Positions 17,227-27,971 of a DNA stretch of 64,000 bases are shown here, piece by piece. The stretch lies in contig NZ_FWXK01000002.1 of assembly GCF_900176325.1 (NCBI RefSeq), forward strand, positions 248,001 through 312,000, read 5' to 3'. The translations under genes and the position numbers were made by a program. The DNA comes from Aerococcus suis. GTDB lineage: Bacteria; Bacillota; Bacilli; Lactobacillales; Aerococcaceae. A model generated the notes under the pieces. That model was not told where the DNA came from. It saw nothing but the letters and a program-made list of their open reading frames with translations, and searched no databases. Numbering within the stretch: the first letter of the stretch is position 1; every line of letters starts with the position of its first letter.

Positions 17227-18270
17227 CTAATCGTTAGTTTTTGGATCAAGTGCATCCCGTAATCCATTAGCTAACATGTTAAATGCCACCATAACGACAC
17301 AAATAACGCCAGCTGGATACCACATTAGGTGTGGTAAGAAACGGAATGTTTTGTAACCATCATTAATTAAAGTACCAAGTGAAGCTGACGGTGCTGGAAT
17401 ACCTAAACCGATGAAGCTTAAGAACGCTTCGAAGAAGATAGCAGACGGAATTGAGAATACCGTTTGAATAATAATCATTCCTGATAGGTTAGGTAAAATA
17501 TGTTTAAATGCTATTTTTAAAGGTGATTCCCCTAAGCTTCGTGCGGCTAAAATATATTCTTGGTTTTTCAATTTTAAGGTTTGCGCCCGAATAATCCGCG
17601 CCATAGAAATCCATTCAGTTAATGCAAGCGCAATGATGATTGATCCAATACCAGGTTTTAAGATTAATAGCATTAAAATAACAACTACTAAGTTTGGAAC
17701 TCCTGATAACACTTCAAGAATACGCATCATCACATTATCAATACGACCGCCACACCAGCCTGAGATAATACCATAAGGAACCCCAATCACTAGATTAAAT
17801 AACGCAGCGATAAAACCAATAAATAGCGAAACTCGTGTCCCATATAAAATTCGAGATAATAAGTCACGTCCTAAAGCATCAGTACCTAAATAGAAGTATT
17901 GCCCTTCAGGGACACCTGCTTGAGCATATTTATCAATAGCTGTTGTACCGCCAGCCGTTGTTTCCATACCGTCAAACCAAGATAGATTTTCTAGTCCTGG
18001 AATTTTAGGTGGTAGATTAGCGAATTGCGTATTTTGAGCAGCGTAATCGTGTGGTGCTAATACTGGTGCTAATAAAGCAATAATAGCCACAATAATTAAA
18101 ATGGCTAGTGAGACAATAGCCACTTTATTTTTTTTCAATCGACGCCACGCATCTTGCATAAAGGTTAGAGATTCACCAGAAATCTGTTCCCGTTCTTTAG
18201 TATCTTTTACGGTAACTGGTTGAAATTTATCAGCAGCAATGGCTGGATAGTTTTGATTCATTTCTGCCAT
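17227..18270 (-). CDS. oppC: Oligopeptide ABC transporter permease OppC
   Basis: A 347-residue permease with a cytosolic N-terminus, a first helix at about 50-72 and five further helices in the binding-protein-dependent transport domain. The EAA-loop motif is visible as EYILAARSLGESPLKIAFKH. The large external loop between helices 1 and 2 (residues about 75-135) is typical of OppC. GGGGGAAATTAAG, containing the oppB stop, supplies the ribosome site; the gene begins 1 bp after oppB. Confidence 0.95.
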   Translation of the reverse strand: MAEMNQNYPAIAADKFQPVTVKDTKEREQISGESLTFMQDAWRRLKKNKVAIVSLAILIIVAIIALLAPVLAPHDYAAQNTQFANLPPKIPGLENLSWFDGMETTAGGTTAIDKYAQAGVPEGQYFYLGTDALGRDLLSRILYGTRVSLFIGFIAALFNLVIGVPYGIISGWCGGRIDNVMMRILEVLSGVPNLVVVILMLLILKPGIGSIIIALALTEWISMARIIRAQTLKLKNQEYILAARSLGESPLKIAFKHILPNLSGMIIIQTVFSIPSAIFFEAFLSFIGLGIPAPSASLGTLINDGYKTFRFLPHLMWYPAGVICVVMVAFNMLANGLRDALDPKTND

Positions 18271-18271
18271 C

Positions 18272-19216
18272 TTAATTTCCCCCTTCTGAGTTCACACGGA
18301 TACGTGGGTCAACAATTCCGTATAAAATATCAACCACTAATAACATTGCGCAAAGTAAGAATGAATACATAATCGTAATTCCCATGATGGTTGGATAATC
18401 ATTCGTTTGAATTGATTTAACAAACTGTTCACCAATTCCAGGAATCGCAAAGATATTTTCGACAACCATTGATCCAGTCATTAACCCAACTAACAATGGA
18501 CCTAAAATCGTTAATAACGGAATCAAGGCATTACGTACTCCGTGTTTAAAAGCAACCGCTGTCTTACTTAATCCTTTAGCACGAGCGAGTTCAATATAGT
18601 CAGCGTTTAGTACATCCACCATCTCTGTCCGTACAAATCGACTCGCATCTGATATTGGTGAAATCATTAACGCCACAGTAGGTAAAACTGTTGCCATAAT
18701 GGTTCCATCCCATAAAGCAATTGGGAACCAATTTAATTGCACCGCAAATACTAATTGTAATAAAACAGCAAATACGAAAGAAGGAATTGACCGACCAATA
18801 ATGGCGACGAAAGTAGCTGTTGAGTCGACCCAAGTATTTTTAAACATCGCAGCAACAACACCTAAGATAATCCCTAAAATCGTTCCGAAGAACATCGCTT
18901 GGAAACCTAATTGGAAAGATGGACCAATTCGATTACCTAACAGTTGACTAACAGGTGTATTATTGAATTGGAAGGATACACCGAAGTCTCCTGTTAACAA
19001 TCCTAGAATATAACGCCCGAATTGAACGATGACAGGATCGTTTAATCCATATTTTTCATTCATAATATAAATTTGATCTGGAGACAATTTGTCTTCATTA
19101 GTAAATGGCGTACCTGGTAATAATTTCATTAGAAAGAATGTTATTGTCGCAATTAAGAATAGTGTAATGGCCATATACAGAACACGTTTTGCTAAATATT
19201 TGCCATATGATTTCAT
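18272..19216 (-). CDS. oppB: Oligopeptide ABC transporter permease OppB
   Basis: The start is set at ATG 19216 (MKSYGKYLAKRVLYM); the ATG at 19234 is part of the ribosome site GGAGGTGA itself. The 314-residue product has six membrane helices, an N-terminal helix and the EAA motif DYIELARAKGLSKTAVAFKH. It forms the channel with OppC. First gene of oppBCDF; oppA is not adjacent in frame order because a plus-strand gene (19278-19637) lies between them. Confidence 0.95.
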   Translation of the reverse strand: MKSYGKYLAKRVLYMAITLFLIATITFFLMKLLPGTPFTNEDKLSPDQIYIMNEKYGLNDPVIVQFGRYILGLLTGDFGVSFQFNNTPVSQLLGNRIGPSFQLGFQAMFFGTILGIILGVVAAMFKNTWVDSTATFVAIIGRSIPSFVFAVLLQLVFAVQLNWFPIALWDGTIMATVLPTVALMISPISDASRFVRTEMVDVLNADYIELARAKGLSKTAVAFKHGVRNALIPLLTILGPLLVGLMTGSMVVENIFAIPGIGEQFVKSIQTNDYPTIMGITIMYSFLLCAMLLVVDILYGIVDPRIRVNSEGGN

Positions 19217-19277
19217 AAATTGCTTCACCTCCATAAGTATGATAATTTATTAAAGACTAAGTATAAGGACTGATTTT

Positions 19278-19637
19278 ATGACAAAACCTTTTTATAAAAT
19301 TCTTTTAGCTATTGGTATTTTAATTCCAATCATCTGGGCGTTTATTCAAGATAATTTAGCGATAACCCATGCGTTAAGTAATGCCTACTTTTATTTATGC
19401 GTGCCACTACTTATCATTGGTTTATTCACTGCGGTTTTAAAAGCGGGAACATTCGATTTATTTGCATCAAGCTTTAAAAAGTATGGTCCGTTCAAAAAAA
19501 ATGACTATACCATCGATAAATCAGCAACACCGAATGAATTATCACGAAAGGTGACTTGGAGCCCTCGACCATTTCTTATGATTGGTAGCTTATTCCTCCT
19601 TTTGTCTCTAATATTTCTCTTATTTTACTATATTTAG
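19278..19637 (+). CDS. DUF3899 family membrane protein
   Basis: A 119-residue protein with three membrane helices (about residues 8-24, 38-58 and 99-118). The IGLFTAVLKAGTFDLFASSF stretch is characteristic of DUF3899, a Firmicutes family of unknown function. It is on the plus strand between the minus-strand oppA and oppB. Any transcript running from oppA into oppB would be antisense to it, so its presence suggests that oppBCDF has its own promoter. The start follows AAGGACTG. Confidence 0.75.
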   Translation: MTKPFYKILLAIGILIPIIWAFIQDNLAITHALSNAYFYLCVPLLIIGLFTAVLKAGTFDLFASSFKKYGPFKKNDYTIDKSATPNELSRKVTWSPRPFLMIGSLFLLLSLIFLLFYYI

Positions 19638-19725
19638 GTTATTAATTATTGTAAATTGCTTATAAAAAATGGCATTTTTCTTAACCAAGTATGTAATAAG
19701 AGCGTTATCAATTTTTATAATAGAT

Positions 19726-19756
19726 AAAAGGGCTGGACTGTTTGGTCCGCCCTTTT
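19726..19756. terminator. Bidirectional terminator behind oppA
   Basis: AAAAGGGC and GGAC (19726-19738) pair with GTCC and GCCCTTTT (19745-19756) with one bulged T. It ends oppA on the minus strand and the DUF3899 gene on the plus strand. Confidence 0.85.
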
Positions 19757-19769
19757 ATTCGGGTGTTTA

Positions 19770-21419
19770 CTATTCTTTTGTTACCCATTTGAAACCTTCA
19801 TTAGCTCCAACTTGGTTACGAGCAACATCTTTAACGCTTGGGTTTTGTAAGTATGCTTGAGACCGTTGATATAACGGAGCAATTGCTGCATCATCAAGCA
19901 ACATTTTTTCTGCTTCTTTTAAGTTGTCCCAACGTTCATCTAGTTTTTCCGTTTCATTCAATGATGCTTTAATTAATTCATCATATTGTGGGTTAGAATA
20001 ACCAGACTTATTGTTTGGTCCATCTGTTTGGAATAATTCTAGATAGTTAATTGGGTCTGCATAGTCAGCGCTCCAAAGAGCAATTTGTAAATCATAATCT
20101 TGTTTATCATCAGCAGCAATACGTGATTTAAATGGTACAGCTTTAATTTCAACATTTAAGCCATCAAGATTTTCTTGTAACTGACCTTGTAAGTATTCAG
20201 CACTACGTTTTGCGCCTTCAGTATCGTCTGTTAATAATTCTAGAGAAATGTTGTCTTCCCCAATTTCTTCTAAACCTTGTTTAAAGGCTTCTTGAGCGGC
20301 TTCTAAATCATAAGGTAATAAATCACTACCATTTTCTTTACGGAAGTCTTCACCACCATTAGGATCACTTGCTAAATCTTTTGGAACAAAGTAGTCAGCT
20401 TTTACTGATCCATTTTGAAGAACATCATCTACATAAGAATCTTTGTCAATAGCTTGAGCGATACCGTGGCGAATATTTTTATTTGCTAATGGTGTTTCTT
20501 TACCATCACGTTCTTGATTCATTTTAATGTAAGCAATTGTTGATTCAGGAGAACTTGCTAAGTTTGGATCGTCTTGACGTGTTTGTGCGTATTCACCACC
20601 AACTGTTGTATAATCAATTTCTCCAGAGTCAAATAAGTTTAGAGCTGTTGAGTTCTCTTTAATAACTTGCCAATTGATCACATCTGTTTTAACAGCATCT
20701 TTATCCCAATATTGATCATTTTTCTTCATTGTCCAGTTAAGATTTGTGCCATCCCAACCTTCTAATACATATGGGCCATTGTATAAAACATTTTCAGCAG
20801 TTGTTCCGTAAGCATCGCCCTTTTCGTTAACGTATTTTTCATTTAACGGATATAACGGAGCCATTGCTAACAATCCTTCAATATAAGGAACTGGCTTAGC
20901 ATATTTAACTTCTAATGTGTGATCATCAATGGCTTTAACACCTAATTCACTAGGATCTTTATCTCCGGCAATAATTTCGCTCGCATTTTCAACAATTCCA
21001 TCTAATAAATAAGAATATGTTGCCCCTTGGTCAGGGTTAACTAACCGTTGCCATGCAAAAACAAAATCGTTAGCAGTGATAGGATCTCCATTGGACCATA
21101 CCGCATTATCTTTCAGTTTATAAGTATATGTATTCCCATCTTCGGAGATTTCAGGTTCTTCAGCAAGAAGTGCTAATTCGTATTCTCCTTCTTGGGTTTG
21201 ACGATATAATCCTTCATTTACGGCTTCCATTGCTGTGAAGCTGATATTATCAGTTGCCATTGTTGTATCCATTGTTGGTAATTCACCTGATGTTGTCCAA
21301 TTTAATGTTGTTCCTTCATTACTTCCACCTTCACCATTACCTGAGTTTCCACAAGCAGCTAATAGAAATGCTGAAAGTCCAACCACAGCAGTCGTTTTTA
21401 ATAAGTAACCTTTCTTCAT
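19770..21419 (-). CDS. oppA: Oligopeptide-binding lipoprotein OppA
   Basis: A 549-residue extracellular solute-binding protein. The lipoprotein signal peptide ends in LLAAC with Cys23 as the lipid-attached residue, followed by a Gly/Ser/Asn linker. The family 5 solute-binding core contains the typical TYTYKLKDNAVWSNGDPITANDFVFAW block. It captures peptides outside the membrane and delivers them to OppBC. GGAGGGA precedes the ATG. It has its own promoter and terminator, which usually gives the binding protein higher expression than the transporter. Confidence 0.95.
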   Translation of the reverse strand: MKKGYLLKTTAVVGLSAFLLAACGNSGNGEGGSNEGTTLNWTTSGELPTMDTTMATDNISFTAMEAVNEGLYRQTQEGEYELALLAEEPEISEDGNTYTYKLKDNAVWSNGDPITANDFVFAWQRLVNPDQGATYSYLLDGIVENASEIIAGDKDPSELGVKAIDDHTLEVKYAKPVPYIEGLLAMAPLYPLNEKYVNEKGDAYGTTAENVLYNGPYVLEGWDGTNLNWTMKKNDQYWDKDAVKTDVINWQVIKENSTALNLFDSGEIDYTTVGGEYAQTRQDDPNLASSPESTIAYIKMNQERDGKETPLANKNIRHGIAQAIDKDSYVDDVLQNGSVKADYFVPKDLASDPNGGEDFRKENGSDLLPYDLEAAQEAFKQGLEEIGEDNISLELLTDDTEGAKRSAEYLQGQLQENLDGLNVEIKAVPFKSRIAADDKQDYDLQIALWSADYADPINYLELFQTDGPNNKSGYSNPQYDELIKASLNETEKLDERWDNLKEAEKMLLDDAAIAPLYQRSQAYLQNPSVKDVARNQVGANEGFKWVTKE

Positions 21420-21461
21420 GAGAATCCCTCCTGCTTTTTTAATAATTTCTAGCTTATTAAG

Positions 21462-21490
21462 ATTCTATAAGAATAAATATCAGGTGTCAA
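21462..21490 (-). promoter_or_regulatory. oppA promoter
   Basis: TTGACA (21490-21485) and TAGAAT (21467-21462) with a 17-bp spacer on the minus strand, about 42 bases before the oppA start. Confidence 0.8.
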
Positions 21491-21493
21491 TAT

Positions 21494-21508
21494 AATTATG
21501 GGAAAATT
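21494..21508. promoter_or_regulatory. CodY-box-like sequence upstream of oppA
   Basis: On the minus strand AATTTTCCCATAATT matches the CodY consensus AATTTTCWGAAAATT at 12 of 15 positions and ends four bases before the oppA -35. CodY represses peptide transport genes in related bacteria, so repression in amino-acid excess is plausible. Confidence 0.45.
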
Positions 21509-21644
21509 CTCATTTTTATCATTTTAATTTAAATATAGTAGCTATAGGGATACATGCGTATTCATCTAATGATAACTTTTTATTACCAGTTGATAAAATT
21601 AGTAAATGATGATAATTAATATTCTCTATATGATAATTAATTAT

Positions 21645-21672
21645 CAAAAAAGACTAGGTCTTAAATCTAGTC
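21645..21672 (-). terminator. Rho-independent terminator of the DMT gene
   Basis: GACTAG and CTAGTC pair around a nine-base loop with T7 following on the minus strand. Confidence 0.75.
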
Positions 21673-21685
21673 TCATTTAGTTTAT

Positions 21686-22429
21686 TCAATTTAAAGCAGT
21701 TATTCTTTTTAATGGCTGTAATTCAACTGCTAAAATTCCTAAGAAGATTAATATTCCACCAATTACCATCGTTGGTAAAACAGGTTCATTTAATAGGAGA
21801 ATAGCTGCAATCATACCAAAGAACGCTTCAGTAGATAAAATAACCGCTGATTGACCACTCGTTGTATGTTTTTGAGAAGCTGTTTGAATACCATATCCGA
21901 CTAAAGTCGCGATAATACCGATATATAAAATTGGTAACAATGCTTCAAAACTAAAGTCAAATTGTGTTTCCCCGGTAAATAGAACGGCAATCCAACTTAA
22001 TAAGGCTGCTACCCCCATTTGAATAACCATGACCATGCAGTTTTCCATTTTACCTCCATAATGGTCTGTGTAGAAAATGTGTGCCCCAAAGAAGATGGCA
22101 CCAACTAAAGAAATCTCATCACCAATGTTAAATGCTAACTGTCCACTAGCATCTGACCCAGCAAACGACGTAAAGGCAATCCCTAATAACGAAATAAATG
22201 CTCCTAATAAAGTATTTTTAGATAATGGCTTTTTGATAATGATCCATGAGATAAATGGAACCAACACCACATTTACAGCTGTTAAGAAAGAGTTTTTCGA
22301 AGTCGTCGTAAACTCTAAACCAGTTGTTTGCAAGAAGTACGCCAGGAATAAAATTGCTCCAATAACGCTCCCTTTAAACAAATGTGTTGGCTTAATTTCT
22401 TTCAATCGTTTGGCATTCAAAGCCATCAA
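21686..22429 (-). pseudogene. EamA/DMT-family permease, N-terminally truncated
   Basis: The readable part is 247 residues with about eight membrane helices and the EamA hallmarks FLAYFLQTTGLEFTT and LSTEAFFGMIAAILLLNEP. Complete family members have ten helices and about 290-300 residues. In-frame coding continues upstream of the ATG/TTG (reading LYERFCYSIAFIIL) to a TAA near 22466, so the first helix or more is missing and no ribosome site is present. These permeases export metabolites or drugs. A 5' deletion is the likely cause, next to another remnant (22565-22722). Confidence 0.7.
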
Positions 22430-22564
22430 AATAATAAAGGCAATTGAATAACAAAACCTTTCATATAAACCGTTTACTTAAAAAATTATTAGATAATCTA
22501 AAAAGGCTATCTAATAAGTTGGAAGACATCAGATGTGTATTCGTTTACTATTAAGTCAACCATT

Positions 22565-22722
22565 TTAACACATGAATTGAATCTCTCGTTCATTGTATCC
22601 TAATTCAGTCATTCATCTGTATGTTCACCTATATAAGGAGTGAGCTTCCAGTCCGGCAATTCATCATGAAATTGCACAGATGTAGTCACAACTTTAACCT
22701 CTCGTCCTGTAGGGTAACGGAT
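22565..22722 (-). pseudogene. C-terminal remnant of a CaiB/BaiF-type CoA-transferase
   Basis: The minus-strand frame from 22722 reads RYPTGREVKVVTTSVQFHD, then ELPDWKLTPYIGEHTDE and a stop; a shifted frame then reads ELGYNEREIQFM. The GEHTDE…ELGY pattern is the typical C-terminal end of class III (CaiB/BaiF) CoA-transferases. The rest of the gene is absent; upstream sequence to 22940 shows only scattered open pieces. It is a decayed fragment. Confidence 0.6.
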
Positions 22723-22944
22723 TACTCTTAAAATTCGCTATCAAACGCTTAAAACAAGTTGACAGGTACATATATCCTTTTATATGGGTTTACGAGCTCA
22801 TAAAGCCTTCACAGGACTAATATGGTGTTATATCATACTCAGGTCACCAATTTTCAGATCTTGTTCCCATGTGACATCACAATCGGAAATGGTAACCATT
22901 AGAAACTTTAAAAAAATAGCTATTGCTTCGAAAAATATAGAAAT

Positions 22945-22973
22945 AAAAAAGCGGTCCGTTTTAAACGGACCGC
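22945..22973 (-). terminator. Terminator of the glycolytic operon (after eno)
   Basis: GCGGTCCGTTT (22951-22961) and AAACGGACCGC (22963-22973) form a strong hairpin followed by T6 on the minus strand, about 42 bp past eno. Confidence 0.9.
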
Positions 22974-23014
22974 CTGAGCGATTAAACCTAGAATTCTTCT
23001 AGTTTTTTATATTC

Positions 23015-24349
<1,335 letters not shown>

Positions 24350-24376
24350 TTAAATTATTTATTAACTAATTTAACA

Positions 24377-25906
24377 CTATTTAATTAAACTATTTCCTGT
24401 CATTTCTTCAGGTTTGTCAATATTTAATAAATCTAGCATTGTTGGCGCAACATCAGCTAAACGGCCATCTGTACGTAAAGTAACACCTTTTTTCGTTACA
24501 ATGACTGGAACTGGAACCGTTGTATGAGCTGTGTTAGGTGAACCATCTTCATTTAACTCAGTATCAGCATTACCATGGTCGGCAAAAATAATCGCATGAC
24601 CATCTTTTTCGGTAATCGCATCAACGACACGACCTAGACATTCATCTACGGCTTCAATAGCTTTAATTGTTGCATCTAAGTCACCAGAATGACCAACCAT
24701 ATCCGGGTTAGCGAAGTTCAAAATAATCGCATCTTGACGATCGTTTTCAATTTCATCAACTAACGCATCAGTTACTTCGTATGCTGACATTTCTGGTTTT
24801 AAGTCATAAGTAGCGACTTTAGGTGAATTAATTAAAATACGTTTTTCACCAGTAAATTCAGTATTGCTACCACCATTCATAAAGAACGTAACATGTGGAT
24901 ATTTTTCAGTTTCAGCAATACGTAATTGATTTAAACCAGCATTTGAAAGAACTTCACCAATAACGTTTTTCAATGGTAGTGGTGGGAATGCAATTTCAGC
25001 TGGAATATCATCATTATATTTTGTCATCGTTACAAATTTAATATTTTCAGGAACACTTTGACGATCAAAATTATCCCAATCGATGGCTGTTGTAGCTGAT
25101 GATAATTGAATAGCACGGTCTGGACGGAAGTTAGCAAAAATAATGGCATCATTATCTTGAACGAGTCCAACTTCTTCGCCTTCTTCATTTGTTATAACGG
25201 CAGGAATAACAAATTCATCAGTGACGCCGTCAGCATAGCTATCTTCCACAACTTTTTGTGCAGATAAAGCTGTTTTACCTTTACCATTAAAGATAACATC
25301 ATAAGCTTTTTCAACACGTTCCCAACGATTGTCACGGTCCATAGCGTAATAACGACCAGATACAGAAGCGATTTGACCTAAGCCAACTTCTTCCATCGTA
25401 TTTTCGACATCTTCAATATATCCTGGAGCAGCATGTGGGTCAACGTCACGACCATCTAAGAAAGCATGTAAGAATAATTTTCTAACACCTTTTTTCTTAG
25501 CATCACGAATAATCGCTTTAATATGGTTGATATGTGAGTGAACCCCTCCATCAGATAATAAACCAAAAATGTGTAATGCTGATTGATTATCTAATGTATG
25601 ATTATAAGCAGAGTTTAACGCTTCATTTTCTAAGAAATCACCATCAGCAATTGCTTTGTCAATACGTGTTAAACTTTGATAAACGATTCGTCCAGCACCA
25701 ATATTGGTATGTCCAACTTCTGAGTTACCCATTTGACCGTCTGGTAATCCGACATCTAATCCAGATGCTTTCATTGTGGCATGTGGAAATTCGTTCCAAT
25801 AACGATCAAAATTTGGTTTCTTCGCTTGGTTTACTGCGTTACCATAGTTTTCTTTACGCCAACCAAAACCATCAAGAATGATGATAGCAACAGGTGACTT
25901 TTTCAT
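24377..25906 (-). CDS. gpmI: 2,3-bisphosphoglycerate-independent phosphoglycerate mutase
   Basis: A 509-residue alkaline-phosphatase-superfamily enzyme interconverting 3- and 2-phosphoglycerate with Mn2+. The metal/nucleophile motifs IILDGFGWR at the start, [17 protein letters not shown] (nucleophilic Ser) and [10 protein letters not shown] are intact. The ATG follows the tpiA stop directly, using GGAGGCGC at the tpiA end as ribosome site. Its dependence on Mn2+ makes the manganese riboswitch at 56118 physiologically relevant to this organism. Confidence 0.97.
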   Translation of the reverse strand: MKKSPVAIIILDGFGWRKENYGNAVNQAKKPNFDRYWNEFPHATMKASGLDVGLPDGQMGNSEVGHTNIGAGRIVYQSLTRIDKAIADGDFLENEALNSAYNHTLDNQSALHIFGLLSDGGVHSHINHIKAIIRDAKKKGVRKLFLHAFLDGRDVDPHAAPGYIEDVENTMEEVGLGQIASVSGRYYAMDRDNRWERVEKAYDVIFNGKGKTALSAQKVVEDSYADGVTDEFVIPAVITNEEGEEVGLVQDNDAIIFANFRPDRAIQLSSATTAIDWDNFDRQSVPENIKFVTMTKYNDDIPAEIAFPPLPLKNVIGEVLSNAGLNQLRIAETEKYPHVTFFMNGGSNTEFTGEKRILINSPKVATYDLKPEMSAYEVTDALVDEIENDRQDAIILNFANPDMVGHSGDLDATIKAIEAVDECLGRVVDAITEKDGHAIIFADHGNADTELNEDGSPNTAHTTVPVPVIVTKKGVTLRTDGRLADVAPTMLDLLNIDKPEEMTGNSLIK

Positions 25907-26662
25907 TTATTTTGCGCCTCCAGTTAATAATCCAATATATGAATCGACTTCTAAGCTTGCGCCACCAACTAAAGCACCGTCAATATTTTCTTTTTCTAAT
26001 AATTCAGCTACATTAGCAGGTTTTACAGAACCACCGTATAAAATACGGATAGCTTGGCTAGCTTCTTCACCAACAGCTTCGAATAAAATGTCACGAATAT
26101 GTGCAATCATTTTTTCAGCATCGTCTGCTGAAGCTGTTTTACCGGTACCGATTGCCCAGATTGGTTCATAAGCAATAACCACTTTTGCAGCGTCTTCACT
26201 TGATAAATCTTTAAGTGCCGCTTTAACTTGTCCAGCAACCCATTCTTGGTCTTTTCCTTCTTCACGAGTTTCTAGACTTTCACCAACACAGATAATAGGT
26301 GTCATTCCATGATCTAAGATAGCTTTAGCTTTTTTATTAACATCTTCGTCAGTTTCATGGAAAATTTCACGACGTTCAGAGTGTCCGATAATAACATAAG
26401 GTACACCCATCGCACTTAATGTTTCAGGACTAATTTCTCCTGTGAATGCACCGCTGTTTTCAAAGTGGGAGTTTTGAGCCCCAATTTGAATATCTGAACC
26501 TTTAGCTGCAACTTGCATAGGTTGGATTCCTACAGCAGTTGGAGTAATTAGTACTTCTGCGTCAGTTTCTGGGAAATTAGCTTTTAATTCATTGATAAAG
26601 TCCACACCTTCATCTGGTGTTTTATTCATTTTCCAGTTACCGGCAATTAATGTTTGACGCAT
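25907..26662 (-). CDS. tpiA: Triosephosphate isomerase
   Basis: A 251-residue TIM-barrel enzyme. Catalytic Lys is in AGNWKMNK (residue 12), His in IIGHSERR and Glu in IAYEPIWAIGTGKTA; the phosphate loop GALVGGASL is at the end. It interconverts dihydroxyacetone phosphate and glyceraldehyde 3-phosphate. It lies 27 bp after pgk in the glycolytic operon. Confidence 0.98.
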   Translation of the reverse strand: MRQTLIAGNWKMNKTPDEGVDFINELKANFPETDAEVLITPTAVGIQPMQVAAKGSDIQIGAQNSHFENSGAFTGEISPETLSAMGVPYVIIGHSERREIFHETDEDVNKKAKAILDHGMTPIICVGESLETREEGKDQEWVAGQVKAALKDLSSEDAAKVVIAYEPIWAIGTGKTASADDAEKMIAHIRDILFEAVGEEASQAIRILYGGSVKPANVAELLEKENIDGALVGGASLEVDSYIGLLTGGAK

Positions 26663-26689
26663 CTTCTCATCCTTTCAAAAAAATATAAA

Positions 26690-27877
26690 TTATTTATTAT
26701 CTAAAGCAGCAACTGCTGGCAATTCATTTCCTTCTAAGAATTCTAATGAAGCACCGCCACCTGTAGAGATATGGCTGAATTTATCACCATAACCTAAGCT
26801 TTGAGCGGCTGCAGCAGAGTCACCACCACCGATGATTGTTGTCGCACCGTCGATATTAGCGATAGCTTCACATACACCGATAGTTCCTTTGGCAAAGTTT
26901 TCAAATTCGAAAACGCCCATAGGACCGTTCCAAACAACAGTTTTAGCTTTTTCAAGTTCTTTAGCATATTTTTCAACTGTCGCTGGACCTACGTCGAGAC
27001 CTTCCCAACCATCTGGGATTTCGTCAGCTGGGACAACTTTAGAGTTAGCATCGTTAGAAAAGTCGTCAGCAACCACATTATCAACTGGTAATAATAATTT
27101 ATCTCCAGCTTCTTCCATTAAGTTTTTAGCTAATTCAACGCGGTCTTCTTCAAGTAAAGAATTACCAACGTTATATCCTTTTGCTTTATAGAATGTATAA
27201 GCCATTCCGCCACCAATAAGAACTTTATCAGCTTTGCTTAATAATGATTTGATAACATTAATTTTATCAGAAACTTTTGCGCCACCTAAGATAGCAACAA
27301 ATGGACGTTCTGGATCATTTACAGCATCGCCTAAGAATTTAAGTTCTTTTTCAAGTAAGTAACCAGCAACAGCTTCTAAGTTAGCTGAAATACCAACGTT
27401 AGATGCGTGTGAACGGTGAGCTGTACCAAAAGCGTCATTAACGAAGACATCACCTAATGATGCCCAGTATTTACCTAATTCAGGGTCATTTTTACTTTCT
27501 TTTTTACCATCTAAATCTTCGAAACGAGTGTTTTCGAATAATAAGACTTCTCCTGGATTTAACGCTTTGATTGCTGATTCTAATTTTTCACCACGTGTTT
27601 CAGGAACAAAAGTAACTTCTTGTCCTAATAATTCAGTCAAACGTTCAGCAACAGGGCGTAACGTTAATTTTTCTTTATCGGCTTCTTCTTTTACTTTTCC
27701 TAAATGTGAGAAAAGAACTAATTTTCCACCTTCAGATAAAATATATTTAATTGTTGGAAGTGCTTGTACAATACGGTTATCGTCTGTAATTTCACCATCT
27801 TTTAATGGGACGTTGAAGTCAGCACGCATTAAAACCGTTTGATCTTTAATTTGAATATCTTCAACAGTTTTTTTCAT
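26690..27877 (-). CDS. pgk: Phosphoglycerate kinase
   Basis: A 395-residue two-lobe kinase making ATP from 1,3-bisphosphoglycerate. The signature [16 protein letters not shown] (about residues 15-30), the substrate loop FSHLGK, and the nucleotide motifs [11 protein letters not shown] and [13 protein letters not shown] are intact. A terminator-like hairpin separates it from gap, so its mRNA level may differ from that of gap. Confidence 0.98.
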   Translation of the reverse strand: MKKTVEDIQIKDQTVLMRADFNVPLKDGEITDDNRIVQALPTIKYILSEGGKLVLFSHLGKVKEEADKEKLTLRPVAERLTELLGQEVTFVPETRGEKLESAIKALNPGEVLLFENTRFEDLDGKKESKNDPELGKYWASLGDVFVNDAFGTAHRSHASNVGISANLEAVAGYLLEKELKFLGDAVNDPERPFVAILGGAKVSDKINVIKSLLSKADKVLIGGGMAYTFYKAKGYNVGNSLLEEDRVELAKNLMEEAGDKLLLPVDNVVADDFSNDANSKVVPADEIPDGWEGLDVGPATVEKYAKELEKAKTVVWNGPMGVFEFENFAKGTIGVCEAIANIDGATTIIGGGDSAAAAQSLGYGDKFSHISTGGGASLEFLEGNELPAVAALDNK

Positions 27878-27906
27878 ATGTAAACATCTCCTTAATAGGC
27901 GCTTTT

Positions 27907-27940
27907 AAAAAAATTGGCGAGAAGCGCGAAGCTTCCCGCC
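27907..27940 (-). terminator. Intra-operon terminator between gap and pgk
   Basis: On the minus strand GGCGGGAAGC pairs with GCTTCTCGCC (one G-U) around TTCGC and is followed by AATTTTTTT. It can reduce transcription into pgk or serve as an mRNA stabilising end after cleavage. Confidence 0.8.
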
Positions 27941-27971
27941 CGTTATTACAGATTAAGCTGTCTATTTAAAA

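Noticed and set aside
22784-23002. Plus-strand open frame before eno
   Set aside because: No ribosome site; it crosses the eno terminator and overlaps decayed minus-strand sequence.
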